In this document: piece by piece, positions 1-11,285 of the stretch
Layout: every line of letters begins with the position of its first letter
Position numbering within the stretch: position 1 is the first letter of the stretch
DNA from: Excoecaria cochinchinensis
Lineage: Eukaryota; Streptophyta; Magnoliopsida; Malpighiales; Euphorbiaceae
Assembly (NCBI GenBank): GCA_947683425.1
Contig: CANTUQ010000060.1
Coordinates: 248,001 to 312,000, forward strand
Direction of reading: 5' to 3'
DNA length: 64,000 bases
Made by a program: the position numbers and the translations under genes
The notes under the pieces: generated by a model
Told to the model about the DNA's origin: nothing
The model's database searches: none
Seen by the model: only the letters and a program-made list of their open reading frames with translations

Positions 1-221
1 AACAGAGTATTGGGGTGAGGTGATATGTACAGTTATTCATATTATGCATTCTTACACGCACAAATTGCATACATGAAGCATCGTGCACACATTCCGTCAT
101 TAGCACATATGCATTCATTAATTATTTATTGAAAAAGGAAATGCCTCGCATAATAGGGACTTGATAGGTTACACATTGAGCATATTTTGAGAATATGGAA
201 ATTGTTTCCGTATGTGATGTA
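1..221. other. Flanking DNA, no gene seen
   Basis: AT-rich sequence left of the Mutator-like element. No coding pattern or recognisable repeat was seen. Confidence 0.5.
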
Positions 222-913
222 GGTTTTTTTTTTTTTTTAATTTGGGGTTAAATTTAAAATATTTAGGAAAATGGTGCTACAGGAAAGAAAATTGAGAAAT
301 TGGGGTGTTGAAAATCTGCACAACAGTGTGTCGGTTTTCATCTTGTGGGCCTAGTCGGTTTAACCGGTTGGGGCTTGCCAGAAATTGGTAACATTTGCCG
401 GTTTCTGGCATTTTAGTTGCAACACTGTAGTGGGAAAATTGCACCCCACTGCAACTGCACGTGAAACTGCACCCCTGAAATTGTATTTTTTTTTTTAAAT
501 TTCCTCCTCTTACTTATTCTTTCATCATTCCTCTCTCATTTATTTTCAGTTTGTTCATTTCACTTCACCTTGCTTTTCTTTCTTTCTATCTTTGCTTTCG
601 ATTATTTCTTTCATTCTACCTTCCTTTCTTTGTTTTTTTTTTTTTTACCTTCTCTTCTTTATTTAATTTGTTTGCAAAATTTTGATCCATTTTAATTTAT
701 ATGTAAATTAAATATAAGTAAAGGTAAAATTTTGATGGTTTAATTATTTTTTTTGTTACATGAAGTTTATTTTGATATTAATCTTATGTTCATGTTTAAT
801 TTGTAGGTGGTTAAACTTTTGAAAATTATTTATTTTCAACATTAAATGTAAGACTATATGATTTTTTTCTATTATCGAATAATTTGAGTTTAATTTGATT
901 AGTTATAGCATAT
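222..913 (+). repeat. Left TIR arm of the Mutator-like element
   Basis: Inverted partner of the right arm. Matching landmarks in order are a GGTGCTACAG block, a GTCGGTTTTCATCTTGT block, a CCGGTTTCTGGCATTTTAG block, a TTTCCTCCTCTTACT block and a run ending in GATTAGTTATAGCAT. Together they give about 690 bp of near-continuous inverted similarity. Confidence 0.8.
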
Positions 914-1349
914 ATATGCATAAATATTCGAATATGAAAATTAAAAAAAAAAAGTATCATTTGCAAGGAAACATCTTCATGTTATAAAAAATGATGAATC
1001 TGTAAATGTAATTTGTAACAGATAATTTGCTCGAGTTCAAATTGATATGTTTTTTAAAGATTAAATTATATCTATAAGTTACGAATATTTAAATTATTTA
1101 AATAAATTTAATTGGCATGAATAGTTGTTAATGTTTTTTTTTTTTTTTGAATTGCAAGTTTGGACATGAATCTATATCATTTAAGAGTTGAACGAATAAA
1201 TTCGGGTCCTATTAATGGAGAGTTACTAATAATGTAAGAAAAATATCGATTCGATGCGATATAGAATAATTCAGTAAATTTTTTATTATATATATATTTT
1301 AGATTAATGATGAAATTTTGTATTTATTCAATTGTATATGTTTTAAAAT

Positions 1350-2080
1350 TATGCAAAGGTTGAAAGAGATGTATTGAGAACAAGGAGAGTCAGTTTAGAC
1401 GAGCACTGTCGATAAATTGATCATAGAATTATTCCATATATAAGATCAGCAGGGTTGATAGGAATTGTCCGAATTAGGATGATAAGTGTTGAATAGAATT
1501 TAATGACATCACTTATTGAAAGGTGGAGAACAGAAACAAGCACATTTCACCTCACATGTGGTGAAACAACAGTAACACTTCATGACGTGGGGATTATAAC
1601 AGGTTTACCGATTGAGCGTAGGCTGGTAACTGGAATAACAAATCTTGATTGGGAGACTGTTTGTTACAATTTACTTGTAGCAATTCCTTCCACCGCGAAT
1701 ATAGGCTGATGGTCTTGAAAGAGTGTACCACGAACCGTCCGGAAATGTAGATAATAACAGGATATTGGAAAGAATCCTCGGTACAGTTGGTTATGAGGAT
1801 AGAAATTCAAATGAATACCAGCGACAACCGTGCCGAACCTATGAATGTTGCACATATGGAACATGAATTTCAAGACTTTCGTACGCAACAAAATCGGACT
1901 GGAATGATTGAAAGGCGAACAAATGTTGATCAAATATATTATGATCCACATGTAATGCAAATACCACCACCCATGTCATGGCCTTATCAACAAACGGAAG
2001 TAACTCATCAGTTTGAAGTGGAGGGGGGCACCAGTTACACACCAGGTGATATCGATGGGGTGTATTACCAGCTGCAATTT
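1350..2080 (+). pseudogene. Plant mobile domain (PMD / MAIN-like) pseudogene
   Basis: The stretch at 1503-1680 reads through a typical PMD core: a LIERWRTETSTFHL segment followed by GETTVTLHDVGIITGLPI, the conserved 'gets tested, is a dull gate' type motif of aminotransferase-like mobile domains. A stop (TAG) sits in frame just before the first methionine, after IRMISVE, so the upstream helix is cut off. A second block (1787-2080) encodes a Pro/Tyr/Gln-rich tail (PPPMSWPYQQTEVTHQFE) like those after PMD domains. Frames differ between blocks, so introns or frameshifts separate them. Such genes are cargo of MULE and gypsy elements or domesticated relatives. This copy is judged dead. Confidence 0.7.
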
Positions 2081-3052
2081 GAGCTCGATACATGCTACTT
2101 TTGTCGTTAAAAAATTTAACAAGTCTGGCAAATACATGCTCAACAATATAACAAATTGGCATCATCCTTACACCCTTTAAAGCAATATTAACGCTCTCAA
2201 CAATGTTGGTTGCGGCATGCCCATACATGTGCCCGTTATCATGAGATAAAGTCCACTTGTCTAAAGAGTTTTGCATTGCCCAGTTGTAAGAGTCGATGTC
2301 AAACTCCTTTATCTCATCCATTCTTTTTGTAAATTTTCGTGGTTGATAATTATTGCCTATAAAGAAAGAAGTCGAATATTAATAATTGGCTAAACGTGCA
2401 TTTTTGCACCTATCGTTTTTCAAAATCGGCAAATTTATCCCTAACGTTTATTTTAAGGTAAATTTGCCCTTAATGTTTGTAAAATGGGAGATTTTTGCCC
2501 CTACCGTCAATTGCCGCTAACTTTGACTGTTAATACGTTAGTTGACTGTTAGTGGGACACGTGTTATACATTCATTGGACACATGAATCAAATGTTTGGG
2601 TGCCAAAAATTTATTTTTGCCCCTAACGTTTTTTCAAACGTGCAAATTTGCCCCTAACATTTGTAAAATAGGAGATTTTTGTCCCTACCGTCAATTACTG
2701 GTAACTTTGACCGTTAAAACAAATTTGCCCCAAAATAAACATTGGAGGTAAATTTGTCCATTTTGACAAACGATAGGGGCGAAAATACACCTTTGGCCTT
2801 AATAATTTATCAAATACTAATGAGAGTAGGATACATATCCGCCTTATATAACATGTTCTTAATTTTTGAATTTCGATGAGCAGTGTTGTAGTTGTTTACG
2901 AAATGACGGAGACAAAATCTATGGAAAGCTAATGGCTCATTCCAATCACTACTATCATCACAAAATAGGGCCATAATACCTGCATGCCGGTCAGAAATAA
3001 CAGTTATGCCCGTTTGCTTAGTGACATAACGCCTAATGCTATAACTAATCAA
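1940..3052 (-). pseudogene. MULE transposase fragments
   Basis: Two minus-strand blocks. 2810-3052 encodes the transposase core: YVTKQTGITVISDRHAGIM, then AFHRFCLRHFVNNYN, matching the MULE domain with its catalytic-region 'SDRH' and 'C..H' signatures. 1940-2321 encodes the C-terminal part: DSYNWAMQNSLDKWTLSHD, then TNIVESVNIALKGVR, the usual segment before the SWIM zinc finger, and a YHLVCNW-like stretch. MITE 2388-2798 separates the blocks. The N-terminus and a complete SWIM finger are missing, so this is a decayed transposase. Confidence 0.75.
2388..2798. mobile_element. 411-bp Mutator-type MITE inside the transposase gene
   Basis: Bounded by a perfect 9-bp target duplication TTAATAATT (2379-2387 and 2799-2807). 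Ends are inverted repeats: GGCTAAACGTGCATTTTTGC at the left and the mirror of GGCCAAAGGTGTATTTTCGC at the right. The interior repeats the words AAATTTGCCC and GTTTGTAAAATxGGAGA in both directions and has no coding capacity. It belongs to the same family as 3131-3597. Confidence 0.9.
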
Positions 3053-4161
3053 ATTAAACTCAAATTATTCGATAACAGAAAAAAATCGTATAGTTTTACC
3101 TTTAATGTTAAAAATAAATAATTTTCAAAAGGTTAAAGGTGCATTTTTGCTCCTGTCGTTTGCCAAAACGGGCAAATTTATCTCTCACGTTTATTTTGAG
3201 GCAAATTTGCCCTTAACGTTTGTAAAATAGAAGATTTTTGCCCCTACCGTCAATTGTCGCTAACTTTAACCGTTAATACGTTAGTTGACTGTTAGTGGGA
3301 TACGTGTCATACATTCATTGGACATATGGATCAAACGTTTGGGTGCTAAAGGTGTATTTTTGCCCCTAACGTTTTTTTAAAAGTGCAAATTTGGCTCTAA
3401 CGTTTGTAAAATAGGAGATTTTTGCCCCTTCCGTCAATTACCAGTAACTTTGACCGTTAATAAGTTAGTTGACCGCTAACAGCGGAGGCAAAAATCTCTA
3501 ATTTTACAAACGTTATGGACAAATTTGCACCAAAATAAACGTTGAAGGTAAATTTGCCTATTTTGGCAAACAATAGGGGTAAAAATGCACTTTATCCTTT
3601 TCAAAAATTTAATCACCTACAAATTAAACATGAACATAAGATTAATATCAAAATAAACTTCATGTAACAAAAAAAAAATAATTAAACCATCAAAATTTGA
3701 CCTTTATATTTAATTTACATATAAATTAAAATGAATCAAAATTTTGCAAACAAATTAAATAAAAAAGAGAAGACAGAAAAAAAAAAAAAAAAACAAAGGA
3801 AGGAAGGTAGAAAGAAAGAAAAACAAAACTGAGGTGAAATGAACAAACTGAAAATGAATGAGAGATGGAGAATGAAAGAATGAGTAAGAGGAGGAAATTT
3901 TTTTTAAAAAAATATAATTTCCGGGGTGCAGCTTTACGTGAAGCTGCAGCGGGGTGCAGTTTCCCCATTGCAGCTTCACTTGAAGTTGCAATGTTGCAGC
4001 TAAAATGCCAGAAACCGGCAGATGTTGTTGCTGATTTCTCTACAAGATGAAAACCGGCACACTGTTGTGCCGGTTTTCAAAACTCCAGTTTTCCAATTTT
4101 CTTTTCTGTAGCACCATTCTCCTCAATATTTTTAAATTTAACCCCAAATTAAAAAAAACCC
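3036..4161 (-). repeat. Right TIR arm, interrupted by a MITE
   Basis: Reverse-complement partner of 222-913. It is longer only because a 467-bp MITE (3131-3597) with its own target duplication sits inside it. The inner edge overlaps the first codons of the transposase exon at 2810-3052. Confidence 0.8.
3131..3597. mobile_element. 467-bp Mutator-type MITE inside the right TIR
   Basis: Flanked by a perfect 9-bp duplication TTTTCAAAA (3122-3130 and 3598-3606). The left end GGTTAAAGGTGCATTTTTGC mirrors the right end GCAC-TTTATCC region. Its interior closely resembles the MITE at 2388-2798. It landed after the host MULE TIR was formed, because the left TIR arm lacks it. Confidence 0.9.
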
Positions 4162-4259
4162 ATGGATATAAGGAATATGGAGGTTTGAGAGGTGACAAAT
4201 ATATTATGAAGATTGATTTCTTATTGTTAATTTCAAATTAGATGAGGAATTAGACTCTA

Positions 4260-4985
4260 TAAGAGTCGAAGAAAAAGATGTGGAGAGTTATGCTTTCGCC
4301 ACTATTGAGGGTACTGCCGGGATGTATTCTTCACCGGAGACCCCATCTGTCCCACCTATACTGCAAGCTTAGATGGAGTTTTATCAATGAAAAAATTAGG
4401 AGACAGATTTTTATGGTGACATGTCTATCACTTCTCAGAAAGCAGAAGAATGGCTTCAAAAGATAAAGAGAATCTTTGACCATATGAAAATTGCTCCAGA
4501 AGATAAATTAGACTGTGTGACCTTTCTACTTTAGGGACAAGCTCATGAGTGGTGGATGGCTATATCTAGAGACATACTAAAATCGGGTTCCACTTGGGAC
4601 TGTTTTTTAGATCAAGTTGAGAAGAGGTATATTGGGGTTCGATATAAGGCCATATGGAAAGCTTTTCTTTACCTTAGACAATGAGGTAAGACGGTGACTG
4701 GGAACCCAAGAGAGTTTGATAAATTAAGTCATTATGCTCCAGAACTTATTGCTACTGAAGAGATGAAGCTTCGGGGGTTTAAGGATGGTTTACATACCAA
4801 TATTAAACATGGCATTATTGGTTTTAAATTCTCAAACCTTGGAGAGATGGTTGAAGCTGCTCTTGAGATTGAAGAAGTAGAAGTGGAAGAATTGAACAAA
4901 GTCGGCAGAAGAGAAGCCAAGGGCAATCTGGCTCAGTTGCCAATTCTAGCAAGAGTCATGCATTATCAAGCAGCGTGCTAATCTA
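4260..4985 (+). pseudogene. Ty3/gypsy gag fragment
   Basis: Three reading-frame pieces together resemble the retrotransposon gag domain of plant Ty3/gypsy elements. The first is SQKAEEWLQKIKRIFDHM, then a DKLDCVTFLL-stop-GQAHEWWM stretch, then EFDKLSHYAPELIATEEMK with LRGFKDGL and the LGEMVEAALEIEE tail. At least two stops interrupt it (near 4533 and 4683). No LTR, zinc knuckle or pol is present, so this is an isolated relic. Confidence 0.75.
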
Positions 4986-5835
4986 TAAATCATGGATGCA
5001 ATTATAAACAATTATTTTCAATATAATCATAAAGCATGTTTAACCTCTGTCATTATATTTAACATTGCAATAAAAATAACATAATTTATTGCCAAAGTTA
5101 TTCGAAGTAATTCATTAAAGTGGATGCACGGGATTGAGGCCGTTTTGACATATTGGATTGAAATGACCAATATTAGACACTGCACTTCAATACTGTGTAA
5201 AAAAGACATTACTCTTTTTACACTAAATCATAAGGGGTCACTGCTGAGCACTACCCTCACTATTTTTTGGCAAGTTCTCATAATACAGGGTTACCGTTAA
5301 TCCGATATTTCATTAAACTTTTATCTCTATGGTCAGTTAATTGTATTCTACCTATGATTCTTACCGTTTACTAAGGGTTTTAATAATTTTTTCAATATAT
5401 ATATATTTTGTCTTGCGACACAATATTATTTTCTTTTATAATTTCAAATTGCGTCCATCATCATATCCTTATTTTAATCCAATTAGGAAACATAACTTTA
5501 AAATCAAGTACTTATTTGTTTCCTACTTTTTAAATCATTGATAAATGTATTTAATATATCCATCTCATACATGTATACATTAGATAGTAAATTAATTTCA
5601 AGACTTCCTGAAATAAAGTATTCAATTCTATGTCCAAATTTTATTCCAATAACCTTGCAAATATGCTAACTTAGGCATTAATTTCAGTAATACAGCATAA
5701 GCAAACTCAAGACTACCAAGCATAGTTAGGTTTGTATTCAAGCGAGAATTCACATGTACAAGCTTTTTTATAACAATGGTGTACTCAACAAGCTTATTTA
5801 CATTTCAATAACACAAGTCCTAACTAACTTAAATT
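4986..5835. other. AT-rich intergenic DNA, nothing recognised
   Basis: Short open frames occur, but none has a recognisable domain, and no terminal repeats were found. Confidence 0.5.
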
Positions 5836-7039
5836 TAGAAGTGTCAAAATTAACTCAAACCCAACAACTCACCCAAACCCACCCAACAAAAATTGACCCA
5901 AACTCAATCCAATTAAAAAATTGACCCATTTAAACCCACCCAAAATCTACTCACATAAAATGCAACCCATTTGGGTCATTCTTCCTAGATCCAATGGGTG
6001 TTTTTTTTATTATTTCTTTAATATTAAAAACTTTTGCCTTAATAAACAAGATCTTTTGCTTAAACTGTCCCGCTGTATTATTATTGTGTAATGTGTATGC
6101 GTATTTTGTTGGTTAGATTTGTAATGCCCGAGTTATCGAGTTAATCGTGAATAGTATTTTTCGATGGAAAATAGTGCACTGGGGACAAAAATTACATTCA
6201 GAAGTAAAAAATATTTTATTTGACCATCGAAAAATACTAGTCACAAGGAGTCCGAGGGTAGAATGTGGAGAAAAAATGAACTCAAATAGATCTCCAAAAG
6301 TTTAAAAAAAAAAATCCGACTCATTTTAAAGGTTACCCGGTTTGACCAAGATTTGATTGGACCTCTAAAAATAGCAAATGATCTCTAAAAATTATTTTAA
6401 TGATATATATAGACTTAGATTAATATTTAAAAATTTTTAACAGTGAAAAATTAATTTTTTGGTAATACTGAAAAATTGTCAAAACTGACTGATTTAAATG
6501 TAACAGATTGAGAAACGGACTCTGTTTGAGCTAAAATTTTGCAAGGAGACTAATTTATATATTTTAAGAATTATAAAATTAATTTTGGGAGAAATTGAGC
6601 TTAGAAAGTGAGTGAAATAATTTAGAAATACATAATTGGCTTAAAAATGAAAAAATGGCCACTTGGTTTATGAATTATTGTGTTGCTGTATCTCTGTGTG
6701 TGATTATGGATTGTTTGAATTGCAGGAAGGGTATGTTATATATATACCCGTTATACTGCCAAAATTTTTACCAAATGAATAGTAAGTTGGACAGTTATAA
6801 GTCAACCGATATTCCGATCCGTTTGGATCTCAACCGACCCATTTGAGCCAACATTTTTATAATAATTTTTTTAGTATTCCGTTATTATATCGATAATTAT
6901 TTTTCATTAAAAAAATATCAAATTGATCGACCCAAACCCACCCAATCCATTTGGGTATTGACCCATTTATGACCCATATATTTTGGACCCATTTATGACC
7001 CAACCCAAATCCGCCCAACCCACCCATTTACCACCTCTA
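5836..7039. mobile_element. Non-autonomous hAT element
   Basis: A 1,204-bp element with a perfect 8-bp target duplication CTTAAATT (5828-5835 and 7040-7047). Termini are TAGAAGTGTCAAAAT at the left and the mirror of TAGAGGTGGTAAATG at the right, a hAT-type end. Both subterminal zones are dense in the word GACCCA/TGGGTC and AACCCACCC, the sort of repeated short motif that hAT transposases bind. No transposase is encoded. Confidence 0.85.
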
Positions 7040-7047
7040 CTTAAATT

Positions 7048-7531
7048 CATCAAATATATTCACCTAACAAAAAATAATATCCTCACATCTATGCGAATTT
7101 CCACCATCAACTTACTTCAATATACTCAATCATATATCAATTCCATAAATTCTAAATTAATTTTATTTGAAAAATTTCTGATCAACTTGTGTCATCACAT
7201 ATGTGCAACTCTTGCAGCTGCATATTAGCTTATAATTCGGCTAACATATCGAAACTTTTTTTCAAGGGTTGTTTGTGTAGAATCAGGAGTGCTCCTTAAC
7301 AAAGCAGTCCACAGTTGCAGCAGTGCAAGAGAAGTACATGAAAGATGATTGAAAATTTTGAGATTGACGACTCATAAGCCTCTTCAGGTTAATTAGGCAA
7401 CAGTCCACCCACTTTCCGCATGTAGCATTTCTTGGTGGCTTTATCATGCGTGCCTTAAACATGCATATCAAGTTCATCACTCTTGATTTTAATTAGCTTT
7501 CAACTGATCCATGTCTATTTTTGAAAAATTA
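7048..7531. other. Unassigned interval
   Basis: A minus-strand open frame at 7283-7480 is cysteine-containing (KARMIKPPRNATCGKWVDCC) but matches no family I can name. It may be chance. No other feature was seen. Confidence 0.3.
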
Positions 7532-9041
7532 GGGTAAACCCATCGAGACTCAAACTTGTTCATAAAATTTATTTTGATACCTCGATTTTTTTTAATGACC
7601 GAATAAATATTTAAACTTGTAAATTGTGACATTTTTAAACATAAAATTCAGTAATTTTTTAGAGGTTTCACGTGTGAAATACACTCTCCCAAAATAACTG
7701 ACACGTGCCGGTCATTCACAGATAATCACCGACACGCCGGTCAAAGCAATTTGCAAGATGAAAAATGGCAACTGTGGAAAAACAAAAAAATGGGCAAAAA
7801 GATCTTAAATCCCATTCTTTCTTGCTTCAGCTCATCATTTTCCTTCTCATGGAATGCTTCGGATCTCTTATCTCTGCCGCGGATTTTTGCTGCCGCTGCC
7901 TATCTCCTTTGTAGGACTTCTCTTTCTTTGGATTTTCTTTGATTATTGAACTCACCTCTTCTCTTTGATTGAACGAGGCTTTTTTGGTGTTGCCTCTGAA
8001 ATTGCCCCGTAAAGAAGCATTTTCTCTTAATTATTTTCGTTGAACGGAAGAGAATTTTTGTTAAAAGGAGTGGATAGTGCTGAGGATGAGAAAAAAAATG
8101 CATGGTGGAGTTTCATATGAATTCAAAAAAATGCACGATGGAGTTTCATAAGAATTCAAAATCCTTATTTTTCTTTTTTTATTTATTTATTTTTTGAATA
8201 GTCCGTTTTTGGTTTGTAAATTCCTTCTGTTTGGTTTTAGCTTCTGCATAAGTATAGTTGGTGATTCCATTTTTTTTTATTTAAAAAATTACATATATTT
8301 TTGTTTTCGTCTAAAGATTAAATTTGTTTCCCAGATTTAGATAAAAAAGTATGGTTTCTGGTAAACATTTATAGCTTTTGAAGGTGGATTTCATTTATTT
8401 AATTAGCTCAATTGTTTCTTTTTTTGGATTCTTGGGATGGAGTAATTTTCAGTGCAGAGAAACCGTAAATTGTTTCTCTTTTTAGATTTACTTTGATCAG
8501 AGCCGCAAAACCCTAATTTTATTTTCTTTTTTTTTTTATTATTATTTTTGAGTTATTTTCTTGGTCCTTCTACGTTTGCAACTGGTTAATGATTTTAAAT
8601 ATGTTCAATAGAACTAAGAAATTGGAACCAGAGCAGAGAATGTAACAAAAATCATTGATTATCTTCAATTACAAGATGGTGGAGAAGATATGATTAAGTT
8701 GAACATATTTAAAACATTGATTGACACTCCGAGATTCTGGGAAAATTAAGGCAAAAACCCATAAAACGGAGGGATGGAGTTTTGGGAGAGATGAGGGAGA
8801 TGAGAGAGAGGGAGGAAGTTTTATACATTTATATTCATGATTTGTTACAGTTGGCAAATGGTCATAAATTGGTTCACGCACTCTAATTTAAGTTCAAACT
8901 TATCGACCGCTTTCAAATCAGCATTTTGTATTTAAAAATATTATATTTTAGAAATTTAAGTATTTATTCGGATGTTATATAAATTAAAGTATTAAAATGA
9001 ATTATTTGATCAAGTTGGAGTGTTTATAGATGGGGTTATTC
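7532..9041. mobile_element. Candidate Pack-MULE / long-TIR element
   Basis: About 1.5 kb between similar, degenerate inverted arms (7532-7690 and 8900-9041). Shared features in order are GGGTAAACCCATC versus GAATAACCCCATC, then AAACTTG..TCA, ATTTTGATAC and CCGAATAAATATTTAAA. A 9-bp flanking match with one difference, GAAAAATTA (7523-7531) and AAAAAATTA (9042-9050), fits a Mutator-type duplication. The interior contains two GC-richer stretches that look like 5' leader or exon DNA: plus strand ~7810-7940 and minus strand ~8700-8830, each with TCTCTTT/CTCCCTC tracts. No transposase is present. Confidence 0.55.
8092..8163 (+). repeat. Two-copy tandem repeat
   Basis: A ~36-bp unit containing AAAAAAATGCAYGRTGGAGT and ending in ATTCAAAA is present twice back to back with three or four differences. 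Confidence 0.7.
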
Positions 9042-9050
9042 AAAAAATTA

Positions 9051-9840
9051 ACTGGCATCAAGTGATGTGCTATTATTATCCTAATACGGTAGAGTTTCTG
9101 CTGTTTTCGGCTGTAGTTTTGTCTTCTCTATTAATTTTAGATCTCAGGCACTCTACTGCCATTTATCTCAAAACTCATTGGCATTAACTTGACCTTTCAC
9201 TCGTTGTGGATTTCATATAAACATTCTATTGTTTGTTTCTTACAAAATTAAATGACATTGGAAAATATGCTATAATTATCTGATTCTGTATTCTATTTCA
9301 TTTGTTTCATTTTGACATGTCATTTTTTCTATTTTATTTTATTTCACTTTAAATATTTTTTTAGAATTTGAAAGAAAAATTTAACTCTACTCCTATTTAT
9401 TATATATTTTATTAAATATTTTTATTATTATCAATTTTCTATATTTAGTTAGAATTAAACTAGTTTTTTTTTTATAAAATTAATATATTTTCATAATTCC
9501 CATAAAAAAAATTATCTTTTGAAATGTGACGTAGGAGTATAGAATATGGATGCACATGCATTCAATTGCGACTTGGCCACTCGTATAAGACTCTCACAAG
9601 ACAATTGCTAGTACATTGACCAAAAATTTTGTGTTCTACAATTGCTAATTTGACAATTAATTAATTGGGCAGGAATAGTGCGCTAATTTTGTTTATTTCA
9701 TTATATGGAACACAAATGACAAATTAACACACAAACAAATCTACGAACATATAATTGAGGACTTAATTATTAATAATTCTTAATTTACTAACACAATAAT
9801 TTTGGTAAGTATATTTAATAAAGATATATATATATATAGA
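9051..9840. other. 3' flank of the first phytoglobin gene
   Basis: AT-rich DNA between the candidate Pack-MULE and the stop codon of the phytoglobin gene. The segment next to 9841 presumably contains the 3' UTR and polyadenylation region on the minus strand. No other gene was seen. Confidence 0.4.
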
Positions 9841-10696
9841 CTAAGAGGAAGGCTTCATATGGGTCTTAATGGCAGCAACAAGGTGATCATATGCTTCACC
9901 CCATGCACTCTTCATTTCCGGTGACCACATTTCTGGTACTGCTTCCTTTATGGTCTCCAATAATGCAAACTTTGTCACCTATCCAAATATTTAAAAACCC
10001 AATTAATTGTACTTTGATCCTGCCTAATTAAGCATTAAGATTTTAATAATTAAGATATGTAACATATCCCTCAAAATTTGGAAGTCAATATGAAACAATA
10101 GACTATTTAATAATTTATAGGGAATTTGGTGGTCAATCTGAATAATACCTCAAAATGTTCATCGACAACTCCATAATTGAAGTGGACAGCCCCTATTTTT
10201 TTTAAACTGGAATCTCTTACAGTCACTTTGCCAGCTTTCCTTAGTTGAACTGCAGATTCACACGTCTGCATTACAAGCCAAACATAACCTTGAAGTGTTG
10301 GATTCAAACTCACAAAATTTGACAATGTCAGTCAATAATATTATATTAATTAATAAGGAGGATTAAAATGTAATTAATTAGCATAATATCTTATACCATG
10401 ATAAAGACGGACATGGCATGAGGCTTCAGCTTGGGGTTCTGCTGAAGAGGAACATTTGAATCTCTTAAGAATGAGAACAATTTCTGTGCAGATGGTGCTA
10501 TCTCAAATATCCTGTCATTAATGGGGAAATTTTCAATAAAAAAAAAAAAAAAAAGAGAATAAAACTCTCAAGAATTGGCTTACTTCAAGAAGAATTTAAG
10601 ACTCAGTTCAGCAGAATTCTTCTTCATAACATTCCATGACTTAACAACCAAAGCTTCTTGCTCTTCACTAAAAACTCTACAATCTAAAGTATTCAT
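9841..10696 (-). CDS. PGB1: Class-1 phytoglobin (non-symbiotic haemoglobin), copy a
   Basis: Four exons: 10584-10696, 10397-10511, 10149-10265 and 9841-9978, with GT-AG borders and the three-intron layout of plant globins. The product is 160 residues, the usual class-1 length. It opens with MNTLDCRVFSEEQEALVVKS, has the distal (E7) histidine in NPKLKPHAMS (~residue 69), the conserved class-1 cysteine in MTCESAVQ (~78), the proximal (F8) histidine in IGAVHFNYGV (~104) and the C-terminal KEAVPEMWSPEMKSAWGEAY helix. Class-1 phytoglobins are cytosolic or nuclear hexacoordinate haem proteins that bind oxygen very tightly and convert nitric oxide to nitrate under hypoxia. All haem-contact residues looked for are present, so the gene looks intact. 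A MITE lies 54 bp upstream of the ATG. It is a tandem paralogue of 12271-13207. Confidence 0.93.
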
Positions 10697-10750
10697 GGTT
10701 ATGGATTGTTGAATTGATTTTGATTTATGCTATTTATTGATTTTTGTAAC

Positions 10751-11258
10751 GGGTTAATTACGTCTGTAGTCATCGAATTTTTGTGCTTATAATCAAATGG
10801 TCATAATAAAATAATTTGTAACATAAAAGTCATCAAACTTTTATTTTTTTCAATTAAGGTAAAAATGACCAAAAAATTAATTTTTCGTCACCGGAGGGCC
10901 ACGCAAATATGCTATTTTATCAGTAATTTTCTAGAACGTGTCCACTCAGCATACGATATAGTCCGTTTACATGGAGAAATTGACATATCAGCAGGTACAC
11001 GTGTTATGTCAACATGTACAAAAAGACAAAAAAAAAGTTTTACTGACGTATACTTACTAACGTGTCAATTCCTTCATGTAGGAGGGTCATATTGGCATAT
11101 TTGTGTAACATTTCGGTGACAAAAAAATTAATTTTTTGGTCATTTTTACCTTAATTGAAAAAAAATAAAAGTTTGATGACTTTTATGTTACAAATTATTT
11201 TATTATGACCATTTGGTTATAAGCACCAAAATTCGATGATCACAGACGTAATTAACCC
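10751..11258. mobile_element. 508-bp MITE upstream of phytoglobin copy a
   Basis: Perfect 10-bp flanking duplication TTTTTGTAAC (10741-10750 and 11259-11268). Long inverted ends: GGGTTAATTACGTCTGTAGT, then an AAATGGTCATAATAAAATAA block and AAAAATTAATTTTT, mirrored at 11127-11258. The 9-10-bp duplication and long TIR suggest a Mutator-type non-autonomous element. There is no coding capacity beyond a chance frame. It lies between the phytoglobin ATG (10696) and a TATA-like box at ~11273. Confidence 0.9.
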
Positions 11259-11270
11259 TTTTTGTAACCC

Positions 11271-11285
11271 TATATTTATATCATT
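11271..11285 (-). promoter_or_regulatory. TATA-like box of phytoglobin copy a (candidate)
   Basis: On the minus strand the sequence reads GATATAAATATAGGG. If the MITE at 10751-11258 and one duplication copy are ignored, this box lies about 80 bp before the ATG, a normal distance; today it is about 580 bp away. An alternative weaker box, CAATAAATAGC (~10725-10735), lies between MITE and ATG. Confidence 0.4.

Larger units (their letters stand above)
222..4161. mobile_element. Mutator-like element with long TIRs and plant mobile domain cargo
   Basis: A ~3.9 kb DNA transposon bounded by long terminal inverted repeats. The left arm begins with GG and a T run followed by AATTTGGGG; the right arm ends with the mirror image (CCCCAAATT, an A run, then CCC). 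The interior holds a broken plant-mobile-domain (PMD) gene on the plus strand and broken MULE transposase exons on the minus strand, which meet tail to tail near 1.9-2.1 kb. This pairing of a MULE transposase with a PMD gene is known in plants. No convincing 9-bp target duplication is visible at the outer ends (TGTGATGTA against ATGGATATA). Both genes carry stops, so the copy is inactive. Confidence 0.8.
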
